In this document: in pieces, positions 15,918-24,340 of the stretch | Layout: each line of letters starts with the position of its first letter | Position numbering within the stretch: position 1 is the first letter of the stretch | DNA from: Devosia crocina | GTDB taxonomy: Bacteria; Pseudomonadota; Alphaproteobacteria; Rhizobiales; Devosiaceae | DNA: 64,000 bases | Direction of reading: 5' to 3' | NCBI RefSeq assembly: GCF_900116545.1 | Contig: NZ_FPCK01000003.1 | Coordinates: 62,001-126,000, forward strand | The notes under the pieces: generated by a model | Databases searched by the model: none | What the model was told of the DNA's origin: nothing | What the model saw: only the letters and a program-made list of their open reading frames with translations | Translations under genes and position numbers: made by a program

Positions 15918-16889
15918 ATGAAGAAGCGAATCATCATTCTCGGCGCCGTCATATTGGTCGTGGTCCTTGGGGCCAGCGCAGCCTGGCTCTATGCAGCAAG
16001 CCTTGTGCGCACGGAGGTAGAGCGGCTGGCGCTTGCCGATGGCGAAACCAGTCCGCAATTGACCTGTGGCACCATCGATATCTCCGGCTACCCGTTCGCT
16101 TTCGACATCGCCTGCGCCGATGCCGTGGTAGTTTCCGGCGACGTTATGGCGCGTGTGCCGGCCCTGCGGGTCAGCGCCATGGTCTACAACCCCACGCATC
16201 TGCTTGCCGGTGCCACTGGGCCCGCCGAAATCTCCGACGCCTTCACCGGGCAACGCACCGCCCTTGCCTGGTCGGGCCTCGAAGCGAGCCTGCGCCTGAC
16301 CGGAATGCGCATCGCACGTCTTTCCGTCGTTGCCGACGATCTCGCCTGGACCGACATGCTCTTCGGTGACACCACCCTCGCGAGCAGTCCCCATGCCGAG
16401 CTGCACCTGCTCGACATGCCCGAGCTGTACGACGGGGATCGGCAGCTTGCCGCTCTCGCGCTTTACCTGCGCGCCGACGCGCTCGCCGTTCCGGGTCTTG
16501 CCATCGCAGGCACCGCCCTCGAAGTCGAGGCGGAGATGACGGGCCTGCCGGACGATCTCACGCGCCTCGGCGCGACGCCCTTCCTCCCCACCTGGCAACA
16601 ATCGGGCGGCACGCTCAAGCTCGTGTCGATTCAGGCGCGCAACGATGAAGCCGATCTCACTGCCTCGGGCGAACTCGCCCTCGACGCGGCCGGCCGCCCC
16701 AACGGCACGATCACCATCGATTCCCAGGGCGTTGCCGAGCGCATCGGCCCCATGATCGAGGAACCCTTCCGCACCCTTGTTCTGGGCGTCCCTGGCGAAG
16801 ACGGTCGCCACGCCAACCAGCTCAATTTCAACAACGGCACCCTGTCCTCGGGCCTTATCCCGATCACCTCGATCCCGCCGCTGTTCTGA
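15918..16889 (+). CDS. DUF2125-family exported protein
   Basis: A 323-residue protein with an N-terminal hydrophobic segment (KKRIIILGAVILVVVLGASAAWLYA), probably an uncleaved anchor or signal peptide, and a large periplasmic beta-rich domain. The pattern CGTIDISGYPFAFDIACADA and the repeated strand layout match DUF2125, a family common in alphaproteobacteria with no known function; similarity in style to AsmA-like proteins suggests an envelope role, which is inference. Two Cys in the first domain could form a disulfide. ATG 15918 has GGGAG about thirteen bases upstream, somewhat far. Repeats follow the stop. Confidence 0.8.
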   Translation: MKKRIIILGAVILVVVLGASAAWLYAASLVRTEVERLALADGETSPQLTCGTIDISGYPFAFDIACADAVVVSGDVMARVPALRVSAMVYNPTHLLAGATGPAEISDAFTGQRTALAWSGLEASLRLTGMRIARLSVVADDLAWTDMLFGDTTLASSPHAELHLLDMPELYDGDRQLAALALYLRADALAVPGLAIAGTALEVEAEMTGLPDDLTRLGATPFLPTWQQSGGTLKLVSIQARNDEADLTASGELALDAAGRPNGTITIDSQGVAERIGPMIEEPFRTLVLGVPGEDGRHANQLNFNNGTLSSGLIPITSIPPLF

Positions 16890-16907
16890 CTAGCACAGGC
16901 CCTACCC

Positions 16908-16954
16908 ACCTCTCCCCTGAGGGGAGAGGTCGCCGCCAAGCGGCGGGTGAGGGG
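16908..16954. repeat. Palindromic element ACCTCTCCCC-TGA-GGGGAGAGGT plus GC hairpin
   Basis: A perfect 10-bp stem (16908-16917 / 16921-16930) is followed by CGCCGC-CAAG-CGGCG and GGTGAGGGG. A near-identical composite occurs at 33978-34023. It lies 19 bp after the DUF2125 gene and may end its transcript. Confidence 0.75.
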
Positions 16955-16986
16955 TTCAGAGTTACAGCTCATGCTGGGATGCTGAA

Positions 16987-17114
16987 CCCCTCACCCTAAC
17001 CCTCTCCCCTCAGGGGCGAGGGGACGATGGGCGCAATGGCGGTGCAAGGGCCAGCACAAATCTCAAAACTCCTGCGTCCCCTCGCCCCTCTGGGGAGAGG
17101 GCCAGGGTGAGGGG
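16987..17114. repeat. Long inverted repeat, 38-bp arms
   Basis: Arms 16987-17024 and 17077-17114 are near-perfect reverse complements and match the arms at 5968-6088 almost base for base. The spacer is 52 nt and unrelated to the other copy. With the preceding element it fills most of the 387-bp gap between the DUF2125 gene and rpmF; the remainder holds the rpmF promoter. Confidence 0.88.
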
Positions 17115-17172
17115 TACTTGGCGAATAAGTGCCCCGGCCTTCCCTGCCGCTCAGAATCCCAACGCGTCCATG

Positions 17173-17201
17173 TTGCCAAACCCCGGCAACTATTCTATAG
17201 A
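17173..17201 (+). promoter_or_regulatory. Putative rpmF promoter
   Basis: TTGCCA (17173-17178) and TATAGA (17196-17201) are separated by 17 nt, a sigma-70-like pair about 75 bp before the rpmF start. The -35 is also part of a small inverted repeat TTGCC/GGCAA. Confidence 0.45.
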
Positions 17202-17276
17202 CCCCTCCAATCCCAACAGAGACGAGTCTCTGGGCCGCTCTGGCGGCGCAACGATTTTGATTTCGGAGTACCGACC

Positions 17277-17456
17277 ATGGCAGTGCCAAAACGAAAGACC
17301 TCGCCGATGAAGCGCGGCTTCCGCCGCTCGGCCGACGCGATTGCCAACCCAACCTATGTCGAAGACAAGGATTCGGGCGAGCTGCGTCGTCCGCATCACG
17401 TCGACCTCAAGTCCGGCATGTATCGCGGCCGGCAGATTCTCGCCGCCAAGAACTGA
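17277..17456 (+). CDS. rpmF: 50S ribosomal protein L32
   Basis: This 59-residue protein of the large ribosomal subunit begins [20 protein letters not shown], the invariant L32 N-terminus. The alphaproteobacterial version lacks the C-terminal Cys pair of the zinc form, as here, and ends [19 protein letters not shown] 17277 has CGGAGT about nine bases upstream. It is a single-gene unit: a sigma-70-like promoter lies about 75 bp upstream and a strong intrinsic terminator follows 43 bp after the stop. In many bacteria rpmF pairs with yceD or plsX; neither is adjacent here. Confidence 0.97.
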   Translation: MAVPKRKTSPMKRGFRRSADAIANPTYVEDKDSGELRRPHHVDLKSGMYRGRQILAAKN

Positions 17457-17499
17457 GCCTGAAAAGGCTGGCGGCGCGGGTGCGCTTGATCTGATACGG

Positions 17500-17541
17500 A
17501 AACGGCCGATCCTTGGCAAAAGGATCGGCCGTTTTCTTTTT
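17500..17541 (+). terminator. rpmF: rpmF intrinsic terminator
   Basis: A perfect 15-bp stem (17500-17514 / 17520-17534) with a 5-nt loop is followed by a T-rich run (GTTTTCTTTTT). This is the strongest Rho-independent terminator in the window. Confidence 0.93.
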
Positions 17542-17591
17542 CCCAAACCAATTCCCGCCGGCAAGAGCGGCATCAATCTGGAGAGCCTGCC

Positions 17592-18992
17592 ATGACCACA
17601 CGTGTTGAATCGGACACGATGGGCACCATCAATGTGCCGAACGACAAGTATTACGGCGCACAGACCGCTCGCAGCCTCGCCAATTTCGACATCGGCACCG
17701 AAAAGATGCCCAAGGAGATCGTCACCGCCTTCGCCATTCTGAAAAAGGCGGCTGCGATCACCAACGCAAAGCTTGGCCTGCTCGACCCCGCGCTGCGCGA
17801 TCTCATCGTCGCAGCAGCCGACGAAGTCATCGAAGGCAAGCTCGACAATCATTTTCCGCTTGTCGTCTGGCAGACCGGCTCGGGCACCCAGTCCAACATG
17901 AATGTCAACGAGGTCATCTCCAACCGCGCCATCGAGATGGCCGGCGGCACCATGGGTTCCAAAAAGCCCGTGCACCCCAATGACCATGTCAATATGAGCC
18001 AGTCGTCCAACGACACCTACCCCACGGCCATGCACATCGCCGCGGTCGAAGCGGTCGTGAACTATCTCTTCCCTCGCGTCAAAATCCTGCGCGACACGCT
18101 CCATGCCAAGTCCGAAGAATTCATGGATGTGGTCAAGATCGGCCGCACCCACCTTCAGGACGCGACGCCCCTGACACTGGGCCAGGAAATGAGCGGCTGG
18201 GTCGCCCAGATCGACCTTGCGATCGCCTCGATCGAAGCGACCCTTCCGCAGTTGCGTGAGCTTGCCCTTGGCGGCACCGCCGTTGGCACTGGCCTTAACG
18301 CTCATCCCGATTATGCCGTCGCCGTTGCTGCCGAAATCTCGACCCTTTCCGGCCACGACTTCATCACTGCCCCCAACAAATACGCCGTCATGGCCGGCCA
18401 TGACGCATTCGTCGGCACCTCGGGCGCCCTCAAGCAGCTCGCCGTAGCTTTCATGAAGATCGCCAACGACGTGCGCTGGCTCGCCTCCGGCCCGCGCTCA
18501 GGCCTTGGCGAATTGACGATCCCTGAAAACGAACCCGGCTCTTCGATCATGCCGGGAAAGGTCAACCCGACCCAGTCAGAAGCCATGACCATGGTCGTCG
18601 CCCATGTCATGGGCAATGACGCAGCCATCGGTTTTGCCGCCTCGCAGGGCAATTTCGAGCTCAACGTCTTCAAGCCCGTCATCGCCTACAATTTCCTGCA
18701 GTCCGTGCGCCTGCTTGCCGACGCCGCCAAGAGCTTCAACGACAACTGCGCCATCGGCATTCAGCCCGACCGCAAGCGCATCAAGCAGCTGGTCGATCAG
18801 TCCCTGATGCTCGTCACCGCGCTCAATCGCAAAATTGGCTACGACAACGCCGCAAAGATCGCCAAGACCGCCCACAAGAACGGCTCAACCCTGCGCGAAA
18901 CCGCCATCGAACTGGGCCTGCTCACCGGCGAAGAATTCGACGCCGAGGTAAAGCCCGAACAGATGGTCGGCCCGCTGACGATCAAGAAGTAA
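17592..18992 (+). CDS. fumC: Class II fumarate hydratase
   Basis: This oxygen-stable fumarase interconverts fumarate and malate in the citric acid cycle. The 466-residue protein opens with [26 protein letters not shown], typical of FumC; further signatures are [16 protein letters not shown], the [13 protein letters not shown] region and the catalytic Ser loop [14 protein letters not shown] (about residues 315-328). The iron-sulfur motifs of class I are absent. ATG 17592 begins a full-length protein with GGAGAG shortly upstream. It stands alone after the rpmF terminator, and the downstream stretch to 19160 holds only palindromic repeats. Confidence 0.96.
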   Translation: MTTRVESDTMGTINVPNDKYYGAQTARSLANFDIGTEKMPKEIVTAFAILKKAAAITNAKLGLLDPALRDLIVAAADEVIEGKLDNHFPLVVWQTGSGTQSNMNVNEVISNRAIEMAGGTMGSKKPVHPNDHVNMSQSSNDTYPTAMHIAAVEAVVNYLFPRVKILRDTLHAKSEEFMDVVKIGRTHLQDATPLTLGQEMSGWVAQIDLAIASIEATLPQLRELALGGTAVGTGLNAHPDYAVAVAAEISTLSGHDFITAPNKYAVMAGHDAFVGTSGALKQLAVAFMKIANDVRWLASGPRSGLGELTIPENEPGSSIMPGKVNPTQSEAMTMVVAHVMGNDAAIGFAASQGNFELNVFKPVIAYNFLQSVRLLADAAKSFNDNCAIGIQPDRKRIKQLVDQSLMLVTALNRKIGYDNAAKIAKTAHKNGSTLRETAIELGLLTGEEFDAEVKPEQMVGPLTIKK

Positions 18993-19029
18993 GGCTGTCC
19001 GGCTACATCCCGGCCAAACGGCTATTTCG

Positions 19030-19146
19030 TCCCCTCGCCCCTGAGGGGAGAGGGTCAGGGTGAGGGGTTCGGTGTCACGGCAAAGGCCACGATGCCGAAC
19101 CCCTCATACCCCGCTTCGCGTCACCTTCTCCCCTCAGGGGAGAAGG
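19030..19146. repeat. Cluster of palindromic intergenic repeats
   Basis: The segment 19030-19067 is one 38-bp arm of the family seen at 5968-6088. After a 32-nt spacer, 19100-19146 has CCCCTCATACCCC and the hairpin CCTTCTCCCC-TCA-GGGGAGAAGG, the latter identical to 6145-6167. The cluster separates the convergent 3' ends of fumC and the VOC gene. Confidence 0.82.
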
Positions 19147-19160
19147 CTGGGCGACCACAC

Positions 19161-19640
19161 CTACCCCCGTCGCGCCGCATCGATCGCGGCGACGTCGATC
19201 TTCTTCATGGTCATCATCGCCTCGAACGCGCGCTTGGCCTCTTCCCCGCCAGCCGTCATCGCTTCGGTCAGCGTCCTTGGCGTAATCTGCCAGGAGACGC
19301 CCCACTTATCCTTGCACCAGCCGCATTGGCTCTCTTCGCCGCCATTGCCGACGATGGCGTCCCAGTAGCGGTCGGTTTCTTCCTGGGTGTCGGTGGCGAT
19401 CTGAAAGGAAAAGGCCTCCGAATGCTTGAACGCCGTTCCGCCATTGAGCCCGATGCAGGGAATGCCAAAGACCGTAAATTCCACCGTCAGCACCTGACCT
19501 TGCTTGTTCGACGGATTGTCGGCCGGCGCCCGGTTGACAGCCCCGACCCTCGTATCGGGAAATGTCCTGGCGTAAAAATTGGCCGCCTCTTCGGCCTCGC
19601 TGTCATACCAGATGCAGACTGTGTTCTTGGGGATGGACAT
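19161..19640 (-). CDS. VOC-superfamily protein (PhnB-like)
   Basis: A 159-residue protein of the glyoxalase/VOC fold, in the subgroup often labelled 3-demethylubiquinone-9 3-methyltransferase-like or PhnB-like. It begins MSIPKNTVCIWYDSEAEEAANFY, with the pattern FYARTFPDTRVG, then FTVFGIPCIGLNGG and SQCGWCKDKWGVSWQITPRTL, the standard motif order of this subgroup. Metal-binding side chains are incomplete, so an enzymatic role is uncertain. ATG 19640 has GGAGA about six bases upstream. There is no operon partner: repeats lie downstream, and 268 bp upstream is the divergent metN. Confidence 0.8.
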   Translation of the reverse strand: MSIPKNTVCIWYDSEAEEAANFYARTFPDTRVGAVNRAPADNPSNKQGQVLTVEFTVFGIPCIGLNGGTAFKHSEAFSFQIATDTQEETDRYWDAIVGNGGEESQCGWCKDKWGVSWQITPRTLTEAMTAGGEEAKRAFEAMMTMKKIDVAAIDAARRG

Positions 19641-19826
19641 ATCGGTCTCCTCGGTTCCGGTTTCGGCCCCCGCGATAGTTCACCGCAAATCCGGGCCACT
19701 AGCAACGCGACGTTCATCGCTCTTGGATTTCGACACGCAAAGACGCTATGGAGGGGAATATCCTGGGCGTTCGCGCCTCAAGAAAACAGCTTGCGCAATT
19801 GCCCGCCAATTGAGGCATTAAAAGCG

Positions 19827-19895
19827 GAGCGAACGAAATTTTTGGATTCCGTTCGCTCGACACTTTCCCTTCAAAAGACGACAAAGTCTGTCGAG
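19827..19895 (+). promoter_or_regulatory. Structured leader upstream of metNIQ
   Basis: GAGCGAACG (19827-19835) pairs with CGTTCGCTC (19850-19858), extended by three inner pairs after one mismatch. CTCGACA (19856-19862) can instead pair with TGTCGAG (19889-19895), enclosing a small AGAC/GTCT stem, and ends just before the AAAGGA ribosome binding site. The two main stems share bases 19856-19858, so they are partly exclusive. The layout suggests attenuation or a riboswitch; no known SAM riboswitch consensus was recognised. The rest of the gap from 19641 shows nothing else clear. Confidence 0.45.
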
Positions 19896-19908
19896 TAAAG
19901 GACTTATC

Positions 19909-20985
19909 GTGTCAGACCACAAGAACAGCGCCGTGACTGAAGCGGCCGCCATTCGCCTCGAAAACGTCGAAAAGACCTATGCGGCCCGCGGCGACAATGG
20001 CGCGGTCACGGCCCTGCATAGCGTCGACCTCGCCGTGCCCGAGGGAAATATCCTCGGCGTCATCGGCAAGTCCGGCGCGGGCAAGTCCACCCTCATCCGG
20101 CTCGTCAACGGCCTTGAACGCCCCACGACCGGCCGGGTGATCGTCCATGGCACCGACATCGCAGCGCTGTCCGAACGCGATCTGCGCGATCAGCGCCGCT
20201 CCATCGGCATGATCTTCCAGCATTTCAACCTGCTGTCGCGCCGCACCGCGTTCAACAATGTCGCCCTGCCTCTCGAAATCGCGGGCCTATCCAAAGCCGA
20301 GATCAGAAAGCGCGTCCTGCCGCTTCTCGACCTTGTGGGCCTTGCCGACAAGGCCGACCGCTATCCGGCCGAACTCTCCGGCGGGCAAAAGCAGCGCGTC
20401 GGTATTGCCCGGGCGCTCGCCACCAATCCGCGCGTGCTGCTTTCGGACGAGGCCACCTCGGCCCTTGATCCGGAAACCACCGCACAGATCCTGGCTCTCC
20501 TCAAGAAAGTCAACGCCGAGCTCAATCTCACCGTCCTCCTGATCACCCACGAAATGTCGGTGATCAAGGCTGTCGCCGATCGCGTCGCGGTCATCGATGG
20601 CGGCCGCATCGTCGAAGATGGCGAGACCTATGATGTCTTCACTCATCCCCGGCACGCAACGACACGGCGCTTCGTGTCCGAACTGACTGGCACGGCCCTG
20701 CCCGATCATCTTCTCGCCCGCATCGGCCCGATCCCCGCCCCAGACAAGCGCGCACTGATCCAGCTCACCTTCAAGGGCGAAGGCGCAAACCAGCCCTGGC
20801 TCTCCATCCTGACGCGAAAACTCGACATGGACCTCGGTATCATCCAGGCCAAGGTCGATCACATCGCTGGAAAACCCTTCGGAACCCTGGTGGTCAGCGC
20901 GGCGGCCGGTCGCGACCAATTGGTGGCCCTCCAGCGGGAAGCCGCAACACTTGGCCTTGAAACCGAGGTGCTCGGCTATGCTTGA
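19909..20985 (+). CDS. metN: Methionine ABC transporter ATP-binding protein
   Basis: The ATPase of the MetNIQ importer for D/L-methionine, 358 residues. Walker A is [14 protein letters not shown], the Q-loop is [23 protein letters not shown], the signature is [14 protein letters not shown], and Walker B is [16 protein letters not shown] with the switch His in [10 protein letters not shown]. Residues from about 270 form the C-terminal NIL/C2 domain that binds methionine and inhibits transport when the cell is replete. GTG 19909 has AAAGGA about seven bases upstream. The 3' end overlaps metI by 8 bp. The upstream leader folds into alternative hairpins that may regulate the operon. Confidence 0.95.
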   Translation: MSDHKNSAVTEAAAIRLENVEKTYAARGDNGAVTALHSVDLAVPEGNILGVIGKSGAGKSTLIRLVNGLERPTTGRVIVHGTDIAALSERDLRDQRRSIGMIFQHFNLLSRRTAFNNVALPLEIAGLSKAEIRKRVLPLLDLVGLADKADRYPAELSGGQKQRVGIARALATNPRVLLSDEATSALDPETTAQILALLKKVNAELNLTVLLITHEMSVIKAVADRVAVIDGGRIVEDGETYDVFTHPRHATTRRFVSELTGTALPDHLLARIGPIPAPDKRALIQLTFKGEGANQPWLSILTRKLDMDLGIIQAKVDHIAGKPFGTLVVSAAAGRDQLVALQREAATLGLETEVLGYA

Positions 20986-21652
20986 TATTCTGACCCCGCA
21001 AATGGCCAAGCTCTTCTGGGATGCCCTGGGCCAGACCTTTTATATGGTCGCCGTTTCCGGCCTCATCGGCACGCTGATCGGCCTGCCGCTCGGTGTGTTC
21101 CTAGCCACGAGCCAGCGCGGCGAGCTTTTTGCTGCCCCTGCCCTTAATGCCGCCATCGGCCTTGTGGTCAATGCCGCCCGCTCGACGCCGTTCATCATTC
21201 TCGTGGTTGCTATCGTCCCACTGACGCGCCTGATCGCCGGCACCTCGATCGGCACGGCTGCTGCCATCGTGCCGCTGACCATTGCTGCCGCCCCCTTTAT
21301 CGCCCGCATCATCGAAGGCGCCATTCGCGGGGTCGACCAGGGGCTGATCGAAGCGGCGCGCTCGGTGGGCGCCAGCCCCATCCAGATCGTCCAGAAAGTT
21401 CTGCTGCCCGAAGCGCTGCCAGCCATTACCCTGGGCCTGACGCTGACCGTTGTCAGCCTCATCGGCTATTCGGCCATGGTCGGCGCGGTCGGCGGCGGGG
21501 GCTTGGGCGATCTCGGCATCCGCTTCGGCTATCAGCGCTTCATGCCTGATGTGATGCTGGCCGTCGTTCTCGTCCTCATCGTCATCGTCCAGGGCGTTCA
21601 GAGCCTTGGCGACTATCTGGCCCGGCGCTTCGACAAACGTTCGCGCCATTAA
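20978..21652 (+). CDS. metI: Methionine ABC transporter permease
   Basis: The inner-membrane permease of MetNIQ, 224 residues with five predicted helices. The EAA loop that docks on MetN is [23 protein letters not shown] (about residues 127-149), followed by the typical [29 protein letters not shown] 20978 (M-L-D-I-L-T-P-Q-M) lies inside the last codons of metN, with an 8-bp overlap, supporting translational coupling; an in-frame ATG at 20951 would give a non-family extension. It is followed after 31 bp by metQ. Neighbours and motifs make the methionine assignment firm. Confidence 0.95.
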   Translation: MLDILTPQMAKLFWDALGQTFYMVAVSGLIGTLIGLPLGVFLATSQRGELFAAPALNAAIGLVVNAARSTPFIILVVAIVPLTRLIAGTSIGTAAAIVPLTIAAAPFIARIIEGAIRGVDQGLIEAARSVGASPIQIVQKVLLPEALPAITLGLTLTVVSLIGYSAMVGAVGGGGLGDLGIRFGYQRFMPDVMLAVVLVLIVIVQGVQSLGDYLARRFDKRSRH

Positions 21653-21683
21653 CTCTTCCCCTCAACCAAGACGGATTGCTTTC

Positions 21684-22469
21684 ATGACCATCAAGGCTCT
21701 TTCCTCCGCCGTTCTTCTCGCCACTGCGCTCCTGGCAACGCCCGCCCTTGCCGAGACCATCCGCATCGGCGCCACCCCCGGCCCCCACGCCCAGATCCTC
21801 GAAGCGGTCAAGCCGATCCTGGCCGAACAGGGCTATGAGCTCGAAATCCTCGAATTTTCCGACTACGTGATCCCCAACGAGGCTCTTGCCTCGGGCGATC
21901 TCAACGCCAATTCCTTCCAGCACCAGCCCTATCTCGACAACCAGGTGCGCGATCGCGGCTATGCCATCGAATCGGTCGCAACCACGGTTAATTTTCCGAT
22001 CGGCATCTATTCGGACAAGGTCGAGAACATTGCCGACCTGCCCGAAGGCGCCAAGATCGGCATTCCCAACGACCCCACCAATGGCGGTCGCGTTTTGCTG
22101 CTGCTTGAAGACAATGGCCTCTTGGATCTGACCGATGGCGTCGGCACCGCCGCTTCCGTCGCCGATATCATCGACAACCCGAAGAATTTCGAGATCATCG
22201 AAGTCGACGCCGCCCAGCTGCCGCGTGTTCTGCCCGACGTCGATGCCGCCGGCATCAACACCAATTTCGCCGAACAGGCCGGTCTTGATCCGATCAACGA
22301 CCCGATCCTGCGCGAAGACGCCAAGGGCCCCTATGTCAACGTCATCGCCGTGCGCAGCGAAGACAAGGACCAGCCCTGGGTCAAGGCCCTTGTCGATGTC
22401 TACCACTCCGACGAGATCCGCACCTTCGTCGAAACCACCTTCAACGGCGCCGTCCTCGCCAGCTGGTAA
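21684..22469 (+). CDS. metQ: Methionine-binding periplasmic protein (NlpA/MetQ family)
   Basis: The solute-binding protein that delivers methionine to MetNI, 261 residues. A Sec signal peptide (MTIKALSSAVLLATALLATPALA) with an AxA cleavage site precedes ETIRIGATPGPHAQILEAVKP. There is no lipobox Cys, so unlike E. coli MetQ it should be soluble in the periplasm. The NlpA-family core includes LNANSFQHQPYLDNQVRDRGY and GIYSDKVENIADLPEGAKIGIPNDPTNGGRVLLLL, typical methionine-site segments. ATG 21684 is used; the ribosome binding site is weak. An intrinsic terminator begins 29 bp after the stop and ends the operon. Confidence 0.95.
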   Translation: MTIKALSSAVLLATALLATPALAETIRIGATPGPHAQILEAVKPILAEQGYELEILEFSDYVIPNEALASGDLNANSFQHQPYLDNQVRDRGYAIESVATTVNFPIGIYSDKVENIADLPEGAKIGIPNDPTNGGRVLLLLEDNGLLDLTDGVGTAASVADIIDNPKNFEIIEVDAAQLPRVLPDVDAAGINTNFAEQAGLDPINDPILREDAKGPYVNVIAVRSEDKDQPWVKALVDVYHSDEIRTFVETTFNGAVLASW

Positions 22470-22498
22470 TTTTGCCTGCTGCGGAAGAACGCACCTCG

Positions 22499-22530
22499 AA
22501 CCCCTCGTCCACTGGCGAGGGGTTTTGTCT
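22499..22530 (+). terminator. metNIQ operon terminator
   Basis: A perfect 9-bp stem AACCCCTCG / CGAGGGGTT (22499-22507 / 22516-22524) with an 8-nt loop is followed by TTGTCT. It is placed directly after metQ. Confidence 0.85.
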
Positions 22531-22594
22531 TGTTCCTGGCCCGGCTTTGGCCTCAAGGGTTTGATTTGCTGCCCACTTGCCTTAGGAAAAGGGC

Positions 22595-23305
22595 ATGGCA
22601 CGCCGAAGAAAAACCCCCCTGCGATATCTGCGCATACCGCTCGTGGTTCTTGCTCTGCTCGCAGCCATTCCTCTCGTGTTGACGCCGGTCTATCTTTTCG
22701 TCCAGCCCATTTCCGTGCCCATGCTGGAGCGCTACCTGACGGGGCGTCCGGTGGTGCGCACCTGGCGCGATATCGACGCCATTTCGGATCGCCTCAAGGC
22801 CTCGGCCATCCTTTCCGAAGATGGCCAGTTCTGCCGCCACTGGGGCGTGGACATCTCGGCCTTGCGGGCGGAAATCGATAATTATCTCAGGGGACAACGG
22901 GCGCGCGGCGCCTCGACGCTGACCATGCAGGTGGCGCGCAACCTCTTCTTGTGGAACGATCCCGATCCTCTGCGCAAGGCGCTCGAAGTGCCGCTGGCGC
23001 TCTATATCGATCTCGTCATGCCCAAAAAGCGGATCATGGAGATCTACCTCAACATCGCCGAATGGGGCCCTGATGGCGAGTTCGGGGTGGCCGCGGGCAG
23101 CGAGCGGGCCTTTGGGCGCGAGCCGCAGAATCTTGATTGGCGCACGGCAAGCCTGCTTGCCGTCACCCTGCCCAATCCCCTGGTGCGCAATCCCGCACGG
23201 CCCAATGCAGGGCTTCAACGCGTTGCCGGCATCGTCGAGCAACGCGCCAGGCTTTACGGCGAGCGGGCCAGTTGCGTGGGGAGCAGTGGGCGGCTGGCGC
23301 TTTGA
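22595..23305 (+). CDS. mtgA: Monofunctional peptidoglycan transglycosylase
   Basis: A 236-residue family GT51 glycosyltransferase that polymerises lipid II into glycan strands without a transpeptidase domain. A basic N-terminus and one membrane helix (about residues 12-37) anchor it; the catalytic Glu is in SEDGQFCRHWGVD, followed by RGASTLTMQVARNLFLW and KRIMEIYLNIAEWG, the GT51 motifs II-IV. The length is standard for MtgA. ATG 22595 has AGGAAAAGG shortly upstream. It stands as a single gene between the metNIQ terminator and the convergent tyrC gene. The C-terminus is short and polar. Confidence 0.94.
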   Translation: MARRRKTPLRYLRIPLVVLALLAAIPLVLTPVYLFVQPISVPMLERYLTGRPVVRTWRDIDAISDRLKASAILSEDGQFCRHWGVDISALRAEIDNYLRGQRARGASTLTMQVARNLFLWNDPDPLRKALEVPLALYIDLVMPKKRIMEIYLNIAEWGPDGEFGVAAGSERAFGREPQNLDWRTASLLAVTLPNPLVRNPARPNAGLQRVAGIVEQRARLYGERASCVGSSGRLAL

Positions 23306-23368
23306 GCCAGTAGCCTTTTCGTGCTTCTGCCCCCCAGGAAGGAAGGAAGTGTTCAGCCGGTCCAGCCC

Positions 23369-24340
23369 CTAAGCATCGTCTCCGCCGCCATGGTCCCGCA
23401 CAATCTTGGTTTCCGGAGCGGGGGGTGCTTCATGAGGGCGGCCGAAATCGGCGGCCGCCGTTTCCTGTCCGGCATTGATGATCGAACGCCGAATGGCGCG
23501 GGTGCGCGTGAACATGGCTTCGAGCGAGTCGCCATCGCCATTGCGCACGGCGCGTTGCAGCACGGATAGATCCTCGAGGAACCGGCCCAGCATTTCAAGA
23601 ACCGCATCGCGATTTGTCAGAAACACATCGCGCCACATGACGGGGTCGGATGCAGCGATGCGGGTGAAATCGCGGAAGCCGGACGCTGAAAACTTGATGA
23701 CCTCGGACTGCGTCGCCGCTTCGAGATCGGCGACCGTGCCCACGATATTGTAGGCGACGAGATGCGGCACATGGCTCGTGATCGCCAGCACCATGTCGTG
23801 ATGCGCCGCATCCATGCACTCGACATTGCTGCCCATGGCGCGCCAGAACGCGGCCAGGCGCGCGGTCTGGGCCTCGGGCACGTCCGACCCCGGCGTCAGC
23901 ACGCACCAGCGCCCGGCAAAAAGCTCGGGAAAGCCTGCCGAGGGGCCGGAATGCTCCGTTCCTGCCAGCGGATGGCCGGGAATGAAATGAACGGTGGGTG
24001 GCAGATGGGGGGCAACGACCTTGACCACATGCTCCTTGACCGATCCCACATCCGACACGATTGCGCCCGGTTCGAGCGCCGGAGCAATGGCCTGGGCCAG
24101 CGTGTCATAGGCGCCCACTGGGGCACAAAGGATCACCAGATCCGCCCCACGCACCGCTTCGGCCGCATCGCGTGTATAGATGTCTCCAAGGCCCAGCGCG
24201 CGTGCTTCTTCAAGCGTTTCTTGCCGGCGCGTCATGACGGAAATGACGTCGACCAATCCCTGCCGCCGCGCGGCAAGCGCAATGGACGACCCGATGAGGC
24301 CGATACCGATCAAGGCAAGCTTGCGAAAATGAACGCTCAT
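23369..24340 (-). CDS. tyrC: Prephenate/arogenate dehydrogenase family protein
   Basis: An NAD(P)-dependent dehydrogenase of tyrosine synthesis that oxidatively decarboxylates prephenate or arogenate, 323 residues. The N-terminal Rossmann fold begins LALIGIGLIGSSIALAARRQG (G-x-G-x-x-G). The catalytic His is in HFIPGHPLAGTEHSGP (about residues 116-131), and a conserved HDMVLAITSHVPHLVAYNIV segment follows. ATG 24340 overlaps the hisC stop by 4 bp (ATGA), giving tight coupling. The combination hisC-tyrC is common in alphaproteobacteria, where the HisC paralogue may also serve as aromatic aminotransferase. Whether the substrate is prephenate or arogenate cannot be decided here. Confidence 0.92.
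   Translation of the reverse strand: MSVHFRKLALIGIGLIGSSIALAARRQGLVDVISVMTRRQETLEEARALGLGDIYTRDAAEAVRGADLVILCAPVGAYDTLAQAIAPALEPGAIVSDVGSVKEHVVKVVAPHLPPTVHFIPGHPLAGTEHSGPSAGFPELFAGRWCVLTPGSDVPEAQTARLAAFWRAMGSNVECMDAAHHDMVLAITSHVPHLVAYNIVGTVADLEAATQSEVIKFSASGFRDFTRIAASDPVMWRDVFLTNRDAVLEMLGRFLEDLSVLQRAVRNGDGDSLEAMFTRTRAIRRSIINAGQETAAADFGRPHEAPPAPETKIVRDHGGGDDA

Noticed and set aside
19748..19813. Possible 21-residue leader peptide upstream of metN
   Set aside because: It contains no methionine run and has no ribosome binding site, so it does not look like a methionine attenuation peptide.
19827..19895. SAM-II or SAM/SAH riboswitch upstream of metN
   Set aside because: The conserved core nucleotides of those classes are not seen; only a generic structured leader is supported.
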